A stretch of 60,019 nucleotides of DNA from Desulfuromonadaceae bacterium. Its GTDB lineage: Bacteria > Desulfobacterota > Desulfuromonadia > Desulfuromonadales > JAHYIW01. How positions within the stretch are numbered: the stretch's first letter is position 1; each line of letters opens with the position of its first letter. Made by a program: the position numbers and the translations under genes. The stretch spans positions 1-60,019 of the forward strand of contig JAHYIW010000022.1 in the NCBI GenBank assembly GCA_019429445.1, given 5' to 3'. The notes below the pieces were generated by a model. That model made no database searches and was not told where the DNA came from. It saw only the letters and a program-made list of their open reading frames with translations. Below are positions 1 to 7,690 of this stretch, one piece after another.

Positions 1-116
1 GAGGTAAACCCGACCTGAAAATCGATGCGTCCTTTTTCCAGGTCAAATTGAAGATCAAGAACCTGCCACGGTGGCATGAGGCCCAAAGCCACAGTAAAAA
101 GCGATTCGGAATTCAC
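1..116 (-). CDS. ISL3-family transposase, N-terminal fragment cut by window edge
   Basis: The minus strand starts with GTG at 116 and stays open to base 1 (about 38 codons). The translation begins VNSESLFTVALGL, then MPPWQVLDLQFD. This matches the opening of ISL3-type transposases, where a 'LFTxALGLxPPW' stretch precedes the zinc-finger domain. A good Shine-Dalgarno (GGAGG at 123-127) lies 6 bases upstream. The zinc finger and DDE catalytic part would be outside the window. I could not identify a terminal inverted repeat between here and queF. Family assignment rests on about 38 residues. Confidence 0.6.
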   Translation of the reverse strand, partial: MNSESLFTVALGLMPPWQVLDLQFDLEKGRIDFQVGFT

Positions 117-342
117 GGAACACCTCCTTCAGATAAGTTGATTCTGAGGGCACTATATATTGTGGTTGAACTTCAGTAAACGGCTGTCAGACTACCCACA
201 CAAAATGGAACAGAACCAAACGTATTCGTAACCAGCTTATGTCCACCGTCGCACACCGTTGATATCGGTAAAAATGGTTCGTTGACTTTTCCATGAACCA
301 AAGCCAGAATAAAACAACTCAACTTATTTAAGGAACACACAC

Positions 343-1173
343 TTGAACCACAATGACCCATCCCTCTCGCTGGGCAAAAAAACCACCTACACAGACCAGT
401 ACGACCCGGCCCTGCTCTACCCGATTCCGCGATATCATAAACGTCACGAGCTCGGGCTCACGGACAATCTGCCATTCGATGGTGTCGATATCTGGAACGC
501 TTACGAACTCTCCTGGTTATCACCGTCAGGCAAACCGGTTGTCGCCATGGGCGAGTTCCGCGTACCCTGTACATCACCGAAGCTGATTGAATCGAAATCA
601 CTCAAACTCTACCTCAACTCACTCAACCAAAGCTGCTTTGCCGACTTCGCCACCGTCGGCCGCACACTTGCTGACGACCTCAGCACCGTTGTCGAGGCAC
701 CGGTCGAGGTAAAACTGTTCACCGTCAATGAGCAAACGGATCATTTCACCAACCAGCTACCTGGTGATTGCATCGACGATCTCGATATTACTGTTGACAA
801 CTATGAGCTAAACCCATCCTTGCTGTCGGAAGCCGCTAATCACGACGCGATAATTACCAAAACCCTTCACAGCCACCTGCTACGCAGTAATTGCCTGATC
901 ACCAGTCAACCCGACTGGGGCAGCATTGTGGTTCGCTATCACGGGCCGCGAATTGACCCTGAAGCACTGTTGCGCTACCTGATTTCTTTCCGCCGCCACA
1001 ATGAATTTCACGAACAGTGTATCGAACGGATCTTTTGTGACCTGCTGCACTATTGCCATCCCGAACAGCTTACGGTCTACGCGCGCTACACCCGCCGGGG
1101 GGGACTCGATATCAATCCCTTTCGCAGCAATTTTGAAACAACCGTTGCAAACTTGCGCCTGCCAAGGCAGTAA
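343..1173 (+). CDS. queF: NADPH-dependent 7-cyano-7-deazaguanine reductase QueF (long form)
   Basis: QueF reduces preQ0 to preQ1 in the cytoplasm, the last step before tRNA insertion in queuosine synthesis. At 276 residues it has the length of the long, two-domain (E. coli-like) class. Visible signatures are the substrate motif ESKSLKLY (83-90), the catalytic Cys184 within SNCLITSQPDW, and the FHE motif (222-224). Translation starts at TTG 343, with AAGGA at 330-334 eight bases upstream; no ATG in the same frame fits as well. The gene stands alone and converges on the dnaQ-like gene. queD and queE lie 4 kb away on the other strand. Confidence 0.93.
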   Translation: MNHNDPSLSLGKKTTYTDQYDPALLYPIPRYHKRHELGLTDNLPFDGVDIWNAYELSWLSPSGKPVVAMGEFRVPCTSPKLIESKSLKLYLNSLNQSCFADFATVGRTLADDLSTVVEAPVEVKLFTVNEQTDHFTNQLPGDCIDDLDITVDNYELNPSLLSEAANHDAIITKTLHSHLLRSNCLITSQPDWGSIVVRYHGPRIDPEALLRYLISFRRHNEFHEQCIERIFCDLLHYCHPEQLTVYARYTRRGGLDINPFRSNFETTVANLRLPRQ

Positions 1174-1186
1174 CGAACTCGAATTA

Positions 1187-1702
1187 TCAGGGTATTTCGT
1201 TCAGTTCACGCCAAACGAACGCGGTGATACGTGCATCATCCAGTGCCCGGTGGCGTTGATTCCCGGCGGGTATTCTTCCCCCAAGGTGATAAAAGATTGT
1301 TTCAAGACGATGGTTCGGGAGGGTCGGCAGCTTCTTTCGGCCGAGTTTGAGTGTACAATAGACAGGGTTTGAAAGCACGCGGCCAAGGCGCGAAAATTCG
1401 GCGGTTAAAAAACTTATATCAAAAGCCGCATTATGTGCGACGATTGGCGCGGAACCGATAAAGTTATGGAAATCAGCAAAGACCTCTAGTGGCTGAGGCG
1501 CGTCGCTCAACATCGCATCGCTGATACCATGCACCTGTTGCGCCTGCCAGGGGATCGGATACCCGGCATTAATCAAAGAGTGAAACTCCTCAACGATCTC
1601 CCCTCCGTGCAGAGCGACCGCGCCGACTTCAATCACACGATGTCCCTGCCGGGGGGACAACCCGGTCGTTTCCAGATCAAAGATAATGGTGCGCCGCGTC
1701 AT
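1187..1702 (-). CDS. DnaQ-like 3'-5' exonuclease (DEDDh)
   Basis: This 171-residue protein is a single exonuclease domain of the DNA polymerase III epsilon type. The DEDDh residues are visible: D9 and E11 (FDLETTG), D95 (HNAAFD), H151 and D156 (HRALDDAR). There is no polymerase-binding tail, so it may be a stand-alone proofreading or nucleic-acid trimming exonuclease rather than the replicative epsilon subunit. It is the last gene of the fur-feoB operon and overlaps the DtxR/FeoA gene by 4 bases, which suggests translational coupling. Its link to iron metabolism is unclear. Confidence 0.85.
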   Translation of the reverse strand: MTRRTIIFDLETTGLSPRQGHRVIEVGAVALHGGEIVEEFHSLINAGYPIPWQAQQVHGISDAMLSDAPQPLEVFADFHNFIGSAPIVAHNAAFDISFLTAEFSRLGRVLSNPVYCTLKLGRKKLPTLPNHRLETIFYHLGGRIPAGNQRHRALDDARITAFVWRELNEIP

Positions 1703-2346
1703 GACTTGCGAATAAAAATTTCACGTGCCAGCTCATCATCAACGGCAAATTCTGAATGTCCGACCTTGAAAATAAAGGACGGATAGCTACGGGTCAGCAA
1801 CAGCTCACATCCGGGTAACACACCCATACTCATCAGCTTCTGCATCTTTTTCATATCCGTGGTTGAGAAATAGGCAATTTCGCCGCATTCACCGGCTTTC
1901 AACTCAGTAAGGGCCACCACCCCGACTTCGCCGGAATGACGCGCCTGCTCACAACATTCACCCGGTGGAATCGGACGGCCATGGGGACAGGTTTCAGGGT
2001 GATTCAGCAGCGTGCATATTTTAGTATCGACGCCTTGATGCAGCAAGTGCTCAAATTCACACGCCTTTTCATCCCCCTGACGGCCCTTGATGTCAAGGAT
2101 GTCCATCATCAGGCGCTCTGCCAGACGATGGCGACGCACAGTCATCATCGCTTCATGACGACCTTCCTGGCGCAGATAGACCCGTTCCCCCTTAATCTCG
2201 ACATAGGACAAGCGCACCAGTTCAGCCAGGGCAGCATCATCCGCTGATGTTTTCAACACATCAAAAGGGGCGGCATTGTCGCCTTTTTCAACGGTTGCAA
2301 TCCACAACGCTTCCAGAATTTCTTCCGCATTTTCTGGCAGTTTCAT
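1699..2346 (-). CDS. DtxR/MntR-type metalloregulator with C-terminal FeoA domain
   Basis: A 215-residue protein. The N-terminal half (about 1-75) looks like a DtxR-family winged helix, followed by a metal/dimerisation region containing the HLLHQGVD and CPHGRPIPPGECC segments. The last 75 residues form an SH3-like FeoA domain (GECGEIAYFSTTD..MGVLPG). Such proteins repress genes when Fe2+ or Mn2+ is bound. No separate feoA is seen between fur and dnaQ, so this fused domain is the only FeoA-like module beside FeoB here. RBS GAGGAG precedes ATG 2346. It overlaps the dnaQ-like gene and the small Cys protein by 4 bases each. Confidence 0.85.
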   Translation of the reverse strand: MKLPENAEEILEALWIATVEKGDNAAPFDVLKTSADDAALAELVRLSYVEIKGERVYLRQEGRHEAMMTVRRHRLAERLMMDILDIKGRQGDEKACEFEHLLHQGVDTKICTLLNHPETCPHGRPIPPGECCEQARHSGEVGVVALTELKAGECGEIAYFSTTDMKKMQKLMSMGVLPGCELLLTRSYPSFIFKVGHSEFAVDDELAREIFIRKS

Positions 2347-2525
2347 TGAGTATTCTCCTCACTGTCAATATTTTTATTCAGTATTTTTTTCAGCAGTTCA
2401 GGAGGGGCCGGATTGGCGTAACCACACCAGGGACAATGAATCTTGCGGCATCCGCCAGGACATGCACCACAAGCAGTCTCAGATAATTTTTCAGGCAATT
2501 CTCGTGCGCAAAAGCCGCATTGCAT
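2343..2525 (-). CDS. small cysteine-rich protein of the feo operon
   Basis: A 60-residue protein with seven cysteines in its first 34 positions: C3/C6, C19/C22, C26 and C31/C34. The CxxC pairs resemble a zinc ribbon or small Fe-S binding protein, followed by a short charged tail. It sits directly between feoB and the DtxR/FeoA gene, abutting feoB and overlapping the regulator start by 4 bases. It therefore belongs to the iron operon. It is not a recognisable FeoC (no winged helix) nor the membrane-anchored FeoB-associated Cys-rich protein. Function is unknown; metal chaperone or FeoB accessory is a guess from position. Confidence 0.75.
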   Translation of the reverse strand: MQCGFCARELPEKLSETACGACPGGCRKIHCPWCGYANPAPPELLKKILNKNIDSEENTQ

Positions 2526-4495
2526 CAGCTTAATACTCCCGAAGTCAAAAGCAACCGGTTGAGGATGAAGCCGACCGAGAATGCAAGTGCGGTGACGACA
2601 GTAAAAATCCCCAGCGATACCCGCCAGCCCCGCTCCTTGCGCATGACCAGAAACTGGGCAACACAGGGGACAAAGAGGGTCAGAGTAACCGCTGCGACGG
2701 TCAGCTGTACTGCTGTCAACAATCCATTATTCTGCAAATCATAAAGCCCGGCGGCACCAAAATCGCGACGAAAAAAACCGAAAATAAACGCCGCGGACGC
2801 TTCAGTTGGCAACCCTAGCAGGCGCATCACCGGGTTCATGCCACGCACCAGATAATCGAGGCCACCGGTCATTTTACCCGCCCAGAGCAGGACTGATGCA
2901 ATAACGAAAAGAGGGAATATCTCGAAAAAATACCATTGCATCCGCGTCAGGGTTTTGACCAGTACATTGCGCGGTTGCGGCAGACGTAACGGCGGAATTT
3001 CCATGTAAAACATCGGACGTTCACCTGGCACCAGCCTGGCAGCCAGCAGGCCAACAAGCATAAAAACACCAATCAGCACGGTTGACCAAACGAATAAAGC
3101 TCCCGGCACTTCGGCGAGCAGACCAAGAATAACGCCGAGTTGAGCACTGCACGGGATTGCCAGCGCCAGCAGAACGGTGGCGAGAATCCGCTCACGCACC
3201 GTTTCCAGGGTACGTGTCACCATCGTCGCCATGGTGTCGCAACCGAAACCGAGGACCAACGGGATAACCGCACGACCATTGAGTCCGATACGTTTAAAAA
3301 TCCGATCAACCAGCATCGCCAGTCGCGGAAAATAGCCGGTATCCTCAATGATGGAAAAAGCAACAAAGAAAGTCCCGACGATCGGCATCACCAGTGCAAC
3401 AGCGTAGCGAATCGCCAGCGTCAGAATGCCGTATTCTCCGACCAGCAGTTCATGCAGCCAGTACCAGGGGATATATTGATCAGCGTGTGTAATCATCCAG
3501 GGGTTGAGGTGCCCTTCAAAAATCGTCCCTTCAAGGAAATCGACCACCGTTCCGGCACCAAAACCGCCAACGAATTTGTAAAAACCAAAATAGAGAACGA
3601 TCAGCAGCAGCGCCCCCCCGCTCACCGGATTCATGGTCCAGGCCGAAAGACGCTCAGCAAACGGCGGGCGTCGCCCCTGCTCCTCACTAATGACCCCCTG
3701 CAACAATCCGCGACAGACCCGTTTGCGTTCCAGATTAATTCGCAGGTGCAGATCACTGCGCCGCGCGAAAGTTACTTCGTTAAGCGTCGCGACAATGTGA
3801 TCAAAACGATCCCCTTCGGACTCCTGGACGATGCGCAACAGATCTTCATCTTTTTGCAGCAACAATAACGCAACGGCGCGAGGCTTGATGCGATATTCAC
3901 CCTCCAGCGTGGCAACAACCTTCTCGATATCCCGTTCCAGGTCGGCAGCGTAACCGAAGCAGGCCGTGCGCTTATCCACATAATCGGCGATGACACTGCG
4001 CAATTCCTTCACACCACGTTTACGCGCAATCGCCGTACCGATCACCGGAATGCCGAGTTTTTCCTGCAGCAATTCGAGATTAATCTGCATGCCAATGCGT
4101 TCCGCCTCGTCAAGAATATTGACGACCAGCACGACCGGCAGTCCCGCCTCAACCAACTGCAACGTCATCGGCAGCATCCGCTCCAGATTGCGGGCGTCAA
4201 CAACATGCAAAACGAGATGCGCTGTTTCGTCCAGCAAAATTTCGCGGGCCACGCGCTCCTCTTCTGTGATCGGCATGAGTGCGTACATACCGGGCGTATC
4301 AAGAACTTCAAAACGCCGCCCGTCAATCTCGCAGGTACCCCGCGAAACATCAACGGAGGTCCCGGGATAATTGGAAACGGTCGTGTACGTCCCCGTCAGG
4401 GCGTTAAAGAGGACGCTCTTGCCTACATTCGGATTACCGACCAGAAGGATTTGAGGCAACCCCCCGGAATTGTCGCCCACGCGTTGATCAGACAT
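2525..4495 (-). CDS. feoB: ferrous iron transport protein B
   Basis: FeoB takes up Fe2+ across the inner membrane. The N-terminal G-protein domain shows G1 GNPNVGKS (near 20-27), the switch region YPGTSVD, G3 DTPG and G4 NILD. The membrane half contains the paired gate regions with many hydrophobic segments and the typical VLGFGCDTMA and RRDFGAAG motifs. The length (about 656) is normal. Two adjacent ATGs exist (4498 and 4495); I prefer 4495 because AAGGG then lies at a better distance. The upstream neighbour fur is 52 bases away, so the two are probably co-transcribed. Confidence 0.95.
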   Translation of the reverse strand: MSDQRVGDNSGGLPQILLVGNPNVGKSVLFNALTGTYTTVSNYPGTSVDVSRGTCEIDGRRFEVLDTPGMYALMPITEEERVAREILLDETAHLVLHVVDARNLERMLPMTLQLVEAGLPVVLVVNILDEAERIGMQINLELLQEKLGIPVIGTAIARKRGVKELRSVIADYVDKRTACFGYAADLERDIEKVVATLEGEYRIKPRAVALLLLQKDEDLLRIVQESEGDRFDHIVATLNEVTFARRSDLHLRINLERKRVCRGLLQGVISEEQGRRPPFAERLSAWTMNPVSGGALLLIVLYFGFYKFVGGFGAGTVVDFLEGTIFEGHLNPWMITHADQYIPWYWLHELLVGEYGILTLAIRYAVALVMPIVGTFFVAFSIIEDTGYFPRLAMLVDRIFKRIGLNGRAVIPLVLGFGCDTMATMVTRTLETVRERILATVLLALAIPCSAQLGVILGLLAEVPGALFVWSTVLIGVFMLVGLLAARLVPGERPMFYMEIPPLRLPQPRNVLVKTLTRMQWYFFEIFPLFVIASVLLWAGKMTGGLDYLVRGMNPVMRLLGLPTEASAAFIFGFFRRDFGAAGLYDLQNNGLLTAVQLTVAAVTLTLFVPCVAQFLVMRKERGWRVSLGIFTVVTALAFSVGFILNRLLLTSGVLS

Positions 4496-4547
4496 CATTA
4501 TCCCTTGTAAAAATGAACATCATATTCAAATCAAAAACAAACAGGTG

Positions 4548-4976
4548 TCAGGATGAACATTGCTGACACAACCCATAGAGTTCGAGGCGGTGATGCGTTG
4601 TTGTAAAACCATGATTTGCCGCGACCTCTTCCTGAAGTTTTTCAATTTGCGGATTCTCGAACTCGATAATGGAGTGACAGGCGGTACACACAAGATGATC
4701 GTGATGATTTTCCTGATGAGAAGGCTCAAAGCGGGTCTGGCCGTCACCAAAATTCTGTTCTTCAGCAATGCCACATTCGGCAAACAACTTGAGCGTCCGA
4801 TAAACGGTCGCATAACCGATCCCTGGGTGTTTTTTACGCAGACTGAGATAAAGATCTTCGGTCGACAAGTGAGACGTTGATTTCAGAAACGCTTTAAGAA
4901 TAATCTCGCGTTGCCGGGTCGATTTTAAACCTTTTTCACAGATGTAGCGCCGAAACTTTTCAAATCCATCTTCCAT
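4548..4976 (-). CDS. fur: Fur-family ferric uptake regulator
   Basis: A 142-residue transcriptional repressor with an N-terminal winged helix (TRQREIIL, recognition region GYATVYRTL) and a C-terminal metal/dimer domain. The domain has the hallmark HHDHLVC (91-97) and structural zinc cysteines C97/C100 and C137/C140. This full set favours Fur over Zur or PerR, but specificity cannot be proven from sequence. It heads the fur-feoB operon. Its own promoter carries a Fur-box-like palindrome over the -10 region, which implies autoregulation. Confidence 0.9.
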   Translation of the reverse strand: MEDGFEKFRRYICEKGLKSTRQREIILKAFLKSTSHLSTEDLYLSLRKKHPGIGYATVYRTLKLFAECGIAEEQNFGDGQTRFEPSHQENHHDHLVCTACHSIIEFENPQIEKLQEEVAANHGFTTTHHRLELYGLCQQCSS

Positions 4977-4989
4977 ATCTCCTCCACAT

Positions 4990-5005
4990 GAAAATGATTA
5001 TCAAT
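4990..5005 (-). promoter_or_regulatory. Fur box overlapping the fur -10 element
   Basis: On the minus strand the sequence reads ATTGATAATCATTTTC. It matches the Fur consensus core GATAATCATT, with a degenerate outer arm. It overlaps the -10 hexamer and the start region of the fur promoter, where binding would block RNA polymerase. Confidence 0.75.
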
Positions 5006-5031
5006 ATAAGCAATTAACAAAAAGCTGTCAA
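5003..5031 (-). promoter_or_regulatory. sigma70 promoter of the fur-feoB operon
   Basis: On the minus strand there is a perfect -35 TTGACA (5026-5031), a 17-base spacer and a -10 TATATT (5003-5008). It lies about 30 bases upstream of the fur start codon, with GGAGGAG as ribosome binding site. Confidence 0.85.
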
Positions 5032-5090
5032 GATATTTGGTTTGATATTTACTTTGGTGTGGAAACACCCCTGCGGATTTCTACTTCACG

Positions 5091-5846
5091 CTAAAGCAAG
5101 CCGAGCAAGGGGTGCATCTGCGGGATAACCCTGACCTGAGCATGATAACAACTCGCCAGGCACTGCCATTCAACGAGTCGCTCCCCGGAGACTGACGGTA
5201 CTCCGGCGCGAGTTTCCGGTTGCAGGATCAACGGTAGATGAGGGGCACAAGCTCCCGCCAGCTGTGCGGCGCGGCTTATTTCCGCCGGATTGGTCTGCGC
5301 GGACACCACCACCTTGATCTGCCCCTCAAGGGAAATCAATTCACGCAAAAAAGCCTCGTGCTGACCCCACAGATCGGCCTGACCAGAGACCGAGGGGAGC
5401 TTGATATCCGTGGAGATAAAATCGATATATGGCCGGAGTTCTATCAGTTGTGGCGTCAACAAGCCATTTGTTTCGAGCACGATCGGCAGCCGTTGCCGCA
5501 GAACGGGCAACCAGGCCGACAGCTGCGCGGCATGAAGCAACGGCTCACCGCCGGTGATACTGATCGCTTGATGCGGCAGTTGCAGCTGCCAGTCGTCAAT
5601 CAAATCGATAACCGAGAAGAGAGAAAGGGGATTCGACAAAAGACGAAAAACGCCATTACCGGGCAGGGTTTCGATGCGGCAATTATCGCGCGCTTCAAAT
5701 TTGGTATCACAATAAGCGCAGTCGAGCTGGCAGCCGGGAAAGCGGATAAAAACCTGTCGGCAGCCGATCTGCAAGCCCTCCCCCTGTAACGAGGAAAATA
5801 TTTCAATAAGCGGGATATCAGGTGAGACTGTAACTGGCACAGGCAT
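5091..5846 (-). CDS. queE: 7-carboxy-7-deazaguanine synthase QueE (radical SAM)
   Basis: QueE rearranges the tetrahydropterin made by QueD to 7-carboxy-7-deazaguanine. The radical SAM cluster motif CX3CX2C is at C39, C43 and C46, preceded by the family's SLQGEG stretch. The SAM-binding TGGEPLLH is at 98-105. At 251 residues it is of usual size. Its start overlaps the end of queD by 29 bases; a GTG two codons downstream would also serve. Order on the minus strand is yacG-queD-queE. Product passes to QueC (not seen here) and QueF (343-1173). Confidence 0.9.
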   Translation of the reverse strand: MPVPVTVSPDIPLIEIFSSLQGEGLQIGCRQVFIRFPGCQLDCAYCDTKFEARDNCRIETLPGNGVFRLLSNPLSLFSVIDLIDDWQLQLPHQAISITGGEPLLHAAQLSAWLPVLRQRLPIVLETNGLLTPQLIELRPYIDFISTDIKLPSVSGQADLWGQHEAFLRELISLEGQIKVVVSAQTNPAEISRAAQLAGACAPHLPLILQPETRAGVPSVSGERLVEWQCLASCYHAQVRVIPQMHPLLGLL

Positions 5847-6189
5847 AGTCAGATTCCCAAATGTTCACCAACTCGACGGTTACATTGTCGCTGTTCAGAC
5901 AGTCACTGAGTTGTTCGAAAAGAAAACGCGCAATATTTTCCGACGATGGGCTGATTTTGTCGAAGGGCGGAATCTGATTGAGATATTTATGATCCAGCAG
6001 TTTTACAACCGCCGCGCTCTCACGTTTGAGAATCCTGAAATCGATCCCCAGTCCCGCGACATCAAGTTCACGCGCAGCAACGGTGACTTCCACCTTCCAG
6101 TTGTGCCCGTGGAGATTTTCACATTCCCCCTGATAATTAATCAGATTATGCGCCGAGGCAAAGTGGATCTGAATTTTCAATCGATACAT
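5818..6189 (-). CDS. queD: 6-carboxytetrahydropterin synthase QueD
   Basis: A member of the 6-pyruvoyl-tetrahydropterin synthase fold that converts dihydroneopterin triphosphate to 6-carboxytetrahydropterin. Zinc ligands are H14 (FASAH) and H27/H29 (LHGHNW), the catalytic Cys is C23, and the LDHKYLN and E112 residues of the active site are present. At 123 residues it is typical of QueD. It starts 6 bases after yacG ends and overlaps queE, so the three genes look like one transcript. Confidence 0.9.
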   Translation of the reverse strand: MYRLKIQIHFASAHNLINYQGECENLHGHNWKVEVTVAARELDVAGLGIDFRILKRESAAVVKLLDHKYLNQIPPFDKISPSSENIARFLFEQLSDCLNSDNVTVELVNIWESDYACASYSLT

Positions 6190-6195
6190 GCGTCA

Positions 6196-6414
6196 TTACT
6201 CCTTGGGGTCCGGGTCATCAACACCGGGAAATTTGATCAGATTGTCCAGTTCATCGGCCATCGGCGTGCGTCCAGGGATACGGTACCCCTCATCCGCCCA
6301 TTGGCCAAGATCCATCAGACGACAGCGTTCTGAACAAAACGGACGATGAGGGTTATTCTCCCAGCGGACCTTTTTACGGCAGATCGGACAGTTAACGGTG
6401 AGTTGATTGCTCAT
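6196..6414 (-). CDS. yacG: YacG-type zinc protein (DNA gyrase inhibitor family)
   Basis: A 72-residue protein with a four-cysteine zinc knuckle C9/C12...C27/C31 in the context [19 protein letters not shown], diagnostic of the YacG/DUF329 family. The E. coli member binds GyrB and inhibits gyrase; whether this one does is inferred. A GGAG ribosome site precedes the ATG. It is first in the yacG-queD-queE cluster. Confidence 0.88.
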   Translation of the reverse strand: MSNQLTVNCPICRKKVRWENNPHRPFCSERCRLMDLGQWADEGYRIPGRTPMADELDNLIKFPGVDDPDPKE

Positions 6415-6699
6415 TTTTCTCCAGTTAAATCAAAGAGCTCTGGCAACCAGCTATCAGGGCTCGAATCCGTGTGGAGCGGGAAGCTGGGCAAAGTTGTCAG
6501 CACCGAATATAGTGAATCGCAAAAGCTTATAATTCTGGACAACACTCGTCCAGAGGTCAGCAAAGCGGTTCATGTAGGAAAACATAGCATATTCAATGAT
6601 TGGTTGGTGACAGTTTTTACGTCTGGCATTTGCGAGCCGGGAGGATACACCCGGTGCTCATTGATTGACAAGATGAATATCAAGAAGGCTTCCAAATCA
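6415..6699. other. gene-free stretch between yacG and the hsd relic
   Basis: About 285 bases with no recognisable gene. It contains the left copy of the 11-bp tRNA-Gly 3'-end repeat (6472-6482). A 43-codon minus-strand open frame (roughly 6459-6590) has no similarity I recognise, so I do not call it a gene. Confidence 0.5.
6472..6482 (-). repeat. 11-bp direct repeat of the tRNA-Gly 3' end (candidate att remnant)
   Basis: TGGAGCGGGAA here is identical to 8972-8982, the 3' terminus of tRNA-Gly, in the same orientation 2.5 kb away. The segment between holds only restriction-modification debris. This looks like the distal attachment repeat left by an island that used the tRNA gene as target. It is short, so chance cannot be excluded. 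Confidence 0.45.
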
Positions 6700-7690
6700 T
6701 CAACCAACGTGCCATTCATACAGGTACTGCTGAAAACCGATGAAAACCTCCCGAATTTCAGGAATACTTCCCAGACTTGCGGCGGCATCGCTGATAACGT
6801 TGTACTTCACCTCCAGCAGGGTCGGTAGTTTCTCTTGAGCCAGTTCGCCGACCCCTTCCTTGACATACTGATTGAGGACGAACTCCAGAAACTCCTGTTG
6901 TTTATAGTTGTAGCTCTGGCAGATCCGGCCTCTGTGCAGGTTGACCCGTTCTTCCCGGCTGATCGGCGGGAGGGCAAAACCGATGTAGGCGAGGACATCA
7001 AACAGGTCTCTCTTCTCAGCATCGATCATGGTCTTGATCTCAGCCAGCTGTTCACCGCCGAAACCTTTTTCCGCCAGCCCCTCCAGCAGAGCTTTGCGGG
7101 TGTCAGGGACGCCCCAGAGGGCGCGCAGCTCATCTTCGTCCCTAAACAGCGACGGGAGGTCACCGAACAGGCGTTCGATGAACTGGGCGGCGGACATCGG
7201 TTTGCCGTCAGGACCCCAGAAGGTGCTCGCCATCAGGTGCTGGATAACGCGCTCCTTGCCGTCGGCCAGCTTGACGATGACCTTCTTCGGCTTTTTGACA
7301 CAGACGCACGGCTTCTCGCCGCACTCGGGGCAGGGGCAGACACAGGGGCGCTCGCCGCAGTTGCTGCAGGGGCAGATGCAGGGGGAGTCGCCGCAGACCG
7401 TGCACGGCTCCTTGACGCAGGCGCAGGGGTGATTACCGCACTTCGGGCAGGGGTCCGGCTCCATCGGCTCGCCGTCCCACTCGGGATCGTTGAAATGCTT
7501 GTACGCCTGGACGAAGTCGTAGAGGGTGAAATAGTCCTTGCCGTCGCAGAGGCGCGTCCCCCGGCCGATGATCTGCTTGAACTCGATCATCGAGTTGACC
7601 GGGCGCATCAGGACGATATTGCGGATATTGCGGGCATCGACGCCGGTGGAGAGTTTCTGCGAAGTGGTCAGGATGGTGGGGATGCTCTTT
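6700..7690 (-). pseudogene. hsdR: type I restriction enzyme R subunit, C-terminal part after frameshift
   Basis: The frame resumes at KSIPTILTTSQKLSTGVDA and continues through the helicase motif VI region (IGRGTRLC) to the natural HsdR C-terminus. Relative to the family, one base is missing next to the T-run at 7688-7691. This shifts the reading frame out of the upstream segment (7668-8753). A striking insert carries four tandem CxxCGxxPCxC units, 16 cysteines in all. With no nuclease domain or Walker A box anywhere in the locus, this piece cannot encode a working enzyme. It is transcribed away from tRNA-Gly. Confidence 0.85.

Noticed and set aside
129-342. possible preQ1 riboswitch in front of queF
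   Set aside because: I could not find the short preQ1 aptamer pattern (C-rich loop plus A-rich tail) in this leader.
3140-3868. 242-codon open frame antisense to feoB
   Set aside because: Composition is Gln/Arg/His-rich shadow of the membrane domain; no ribosome site, no family.
6459-6590. 43-codon minus-strand frame between yacG and the hsd relic
   Set aside because: No ribosome site and no recognisable similarity.
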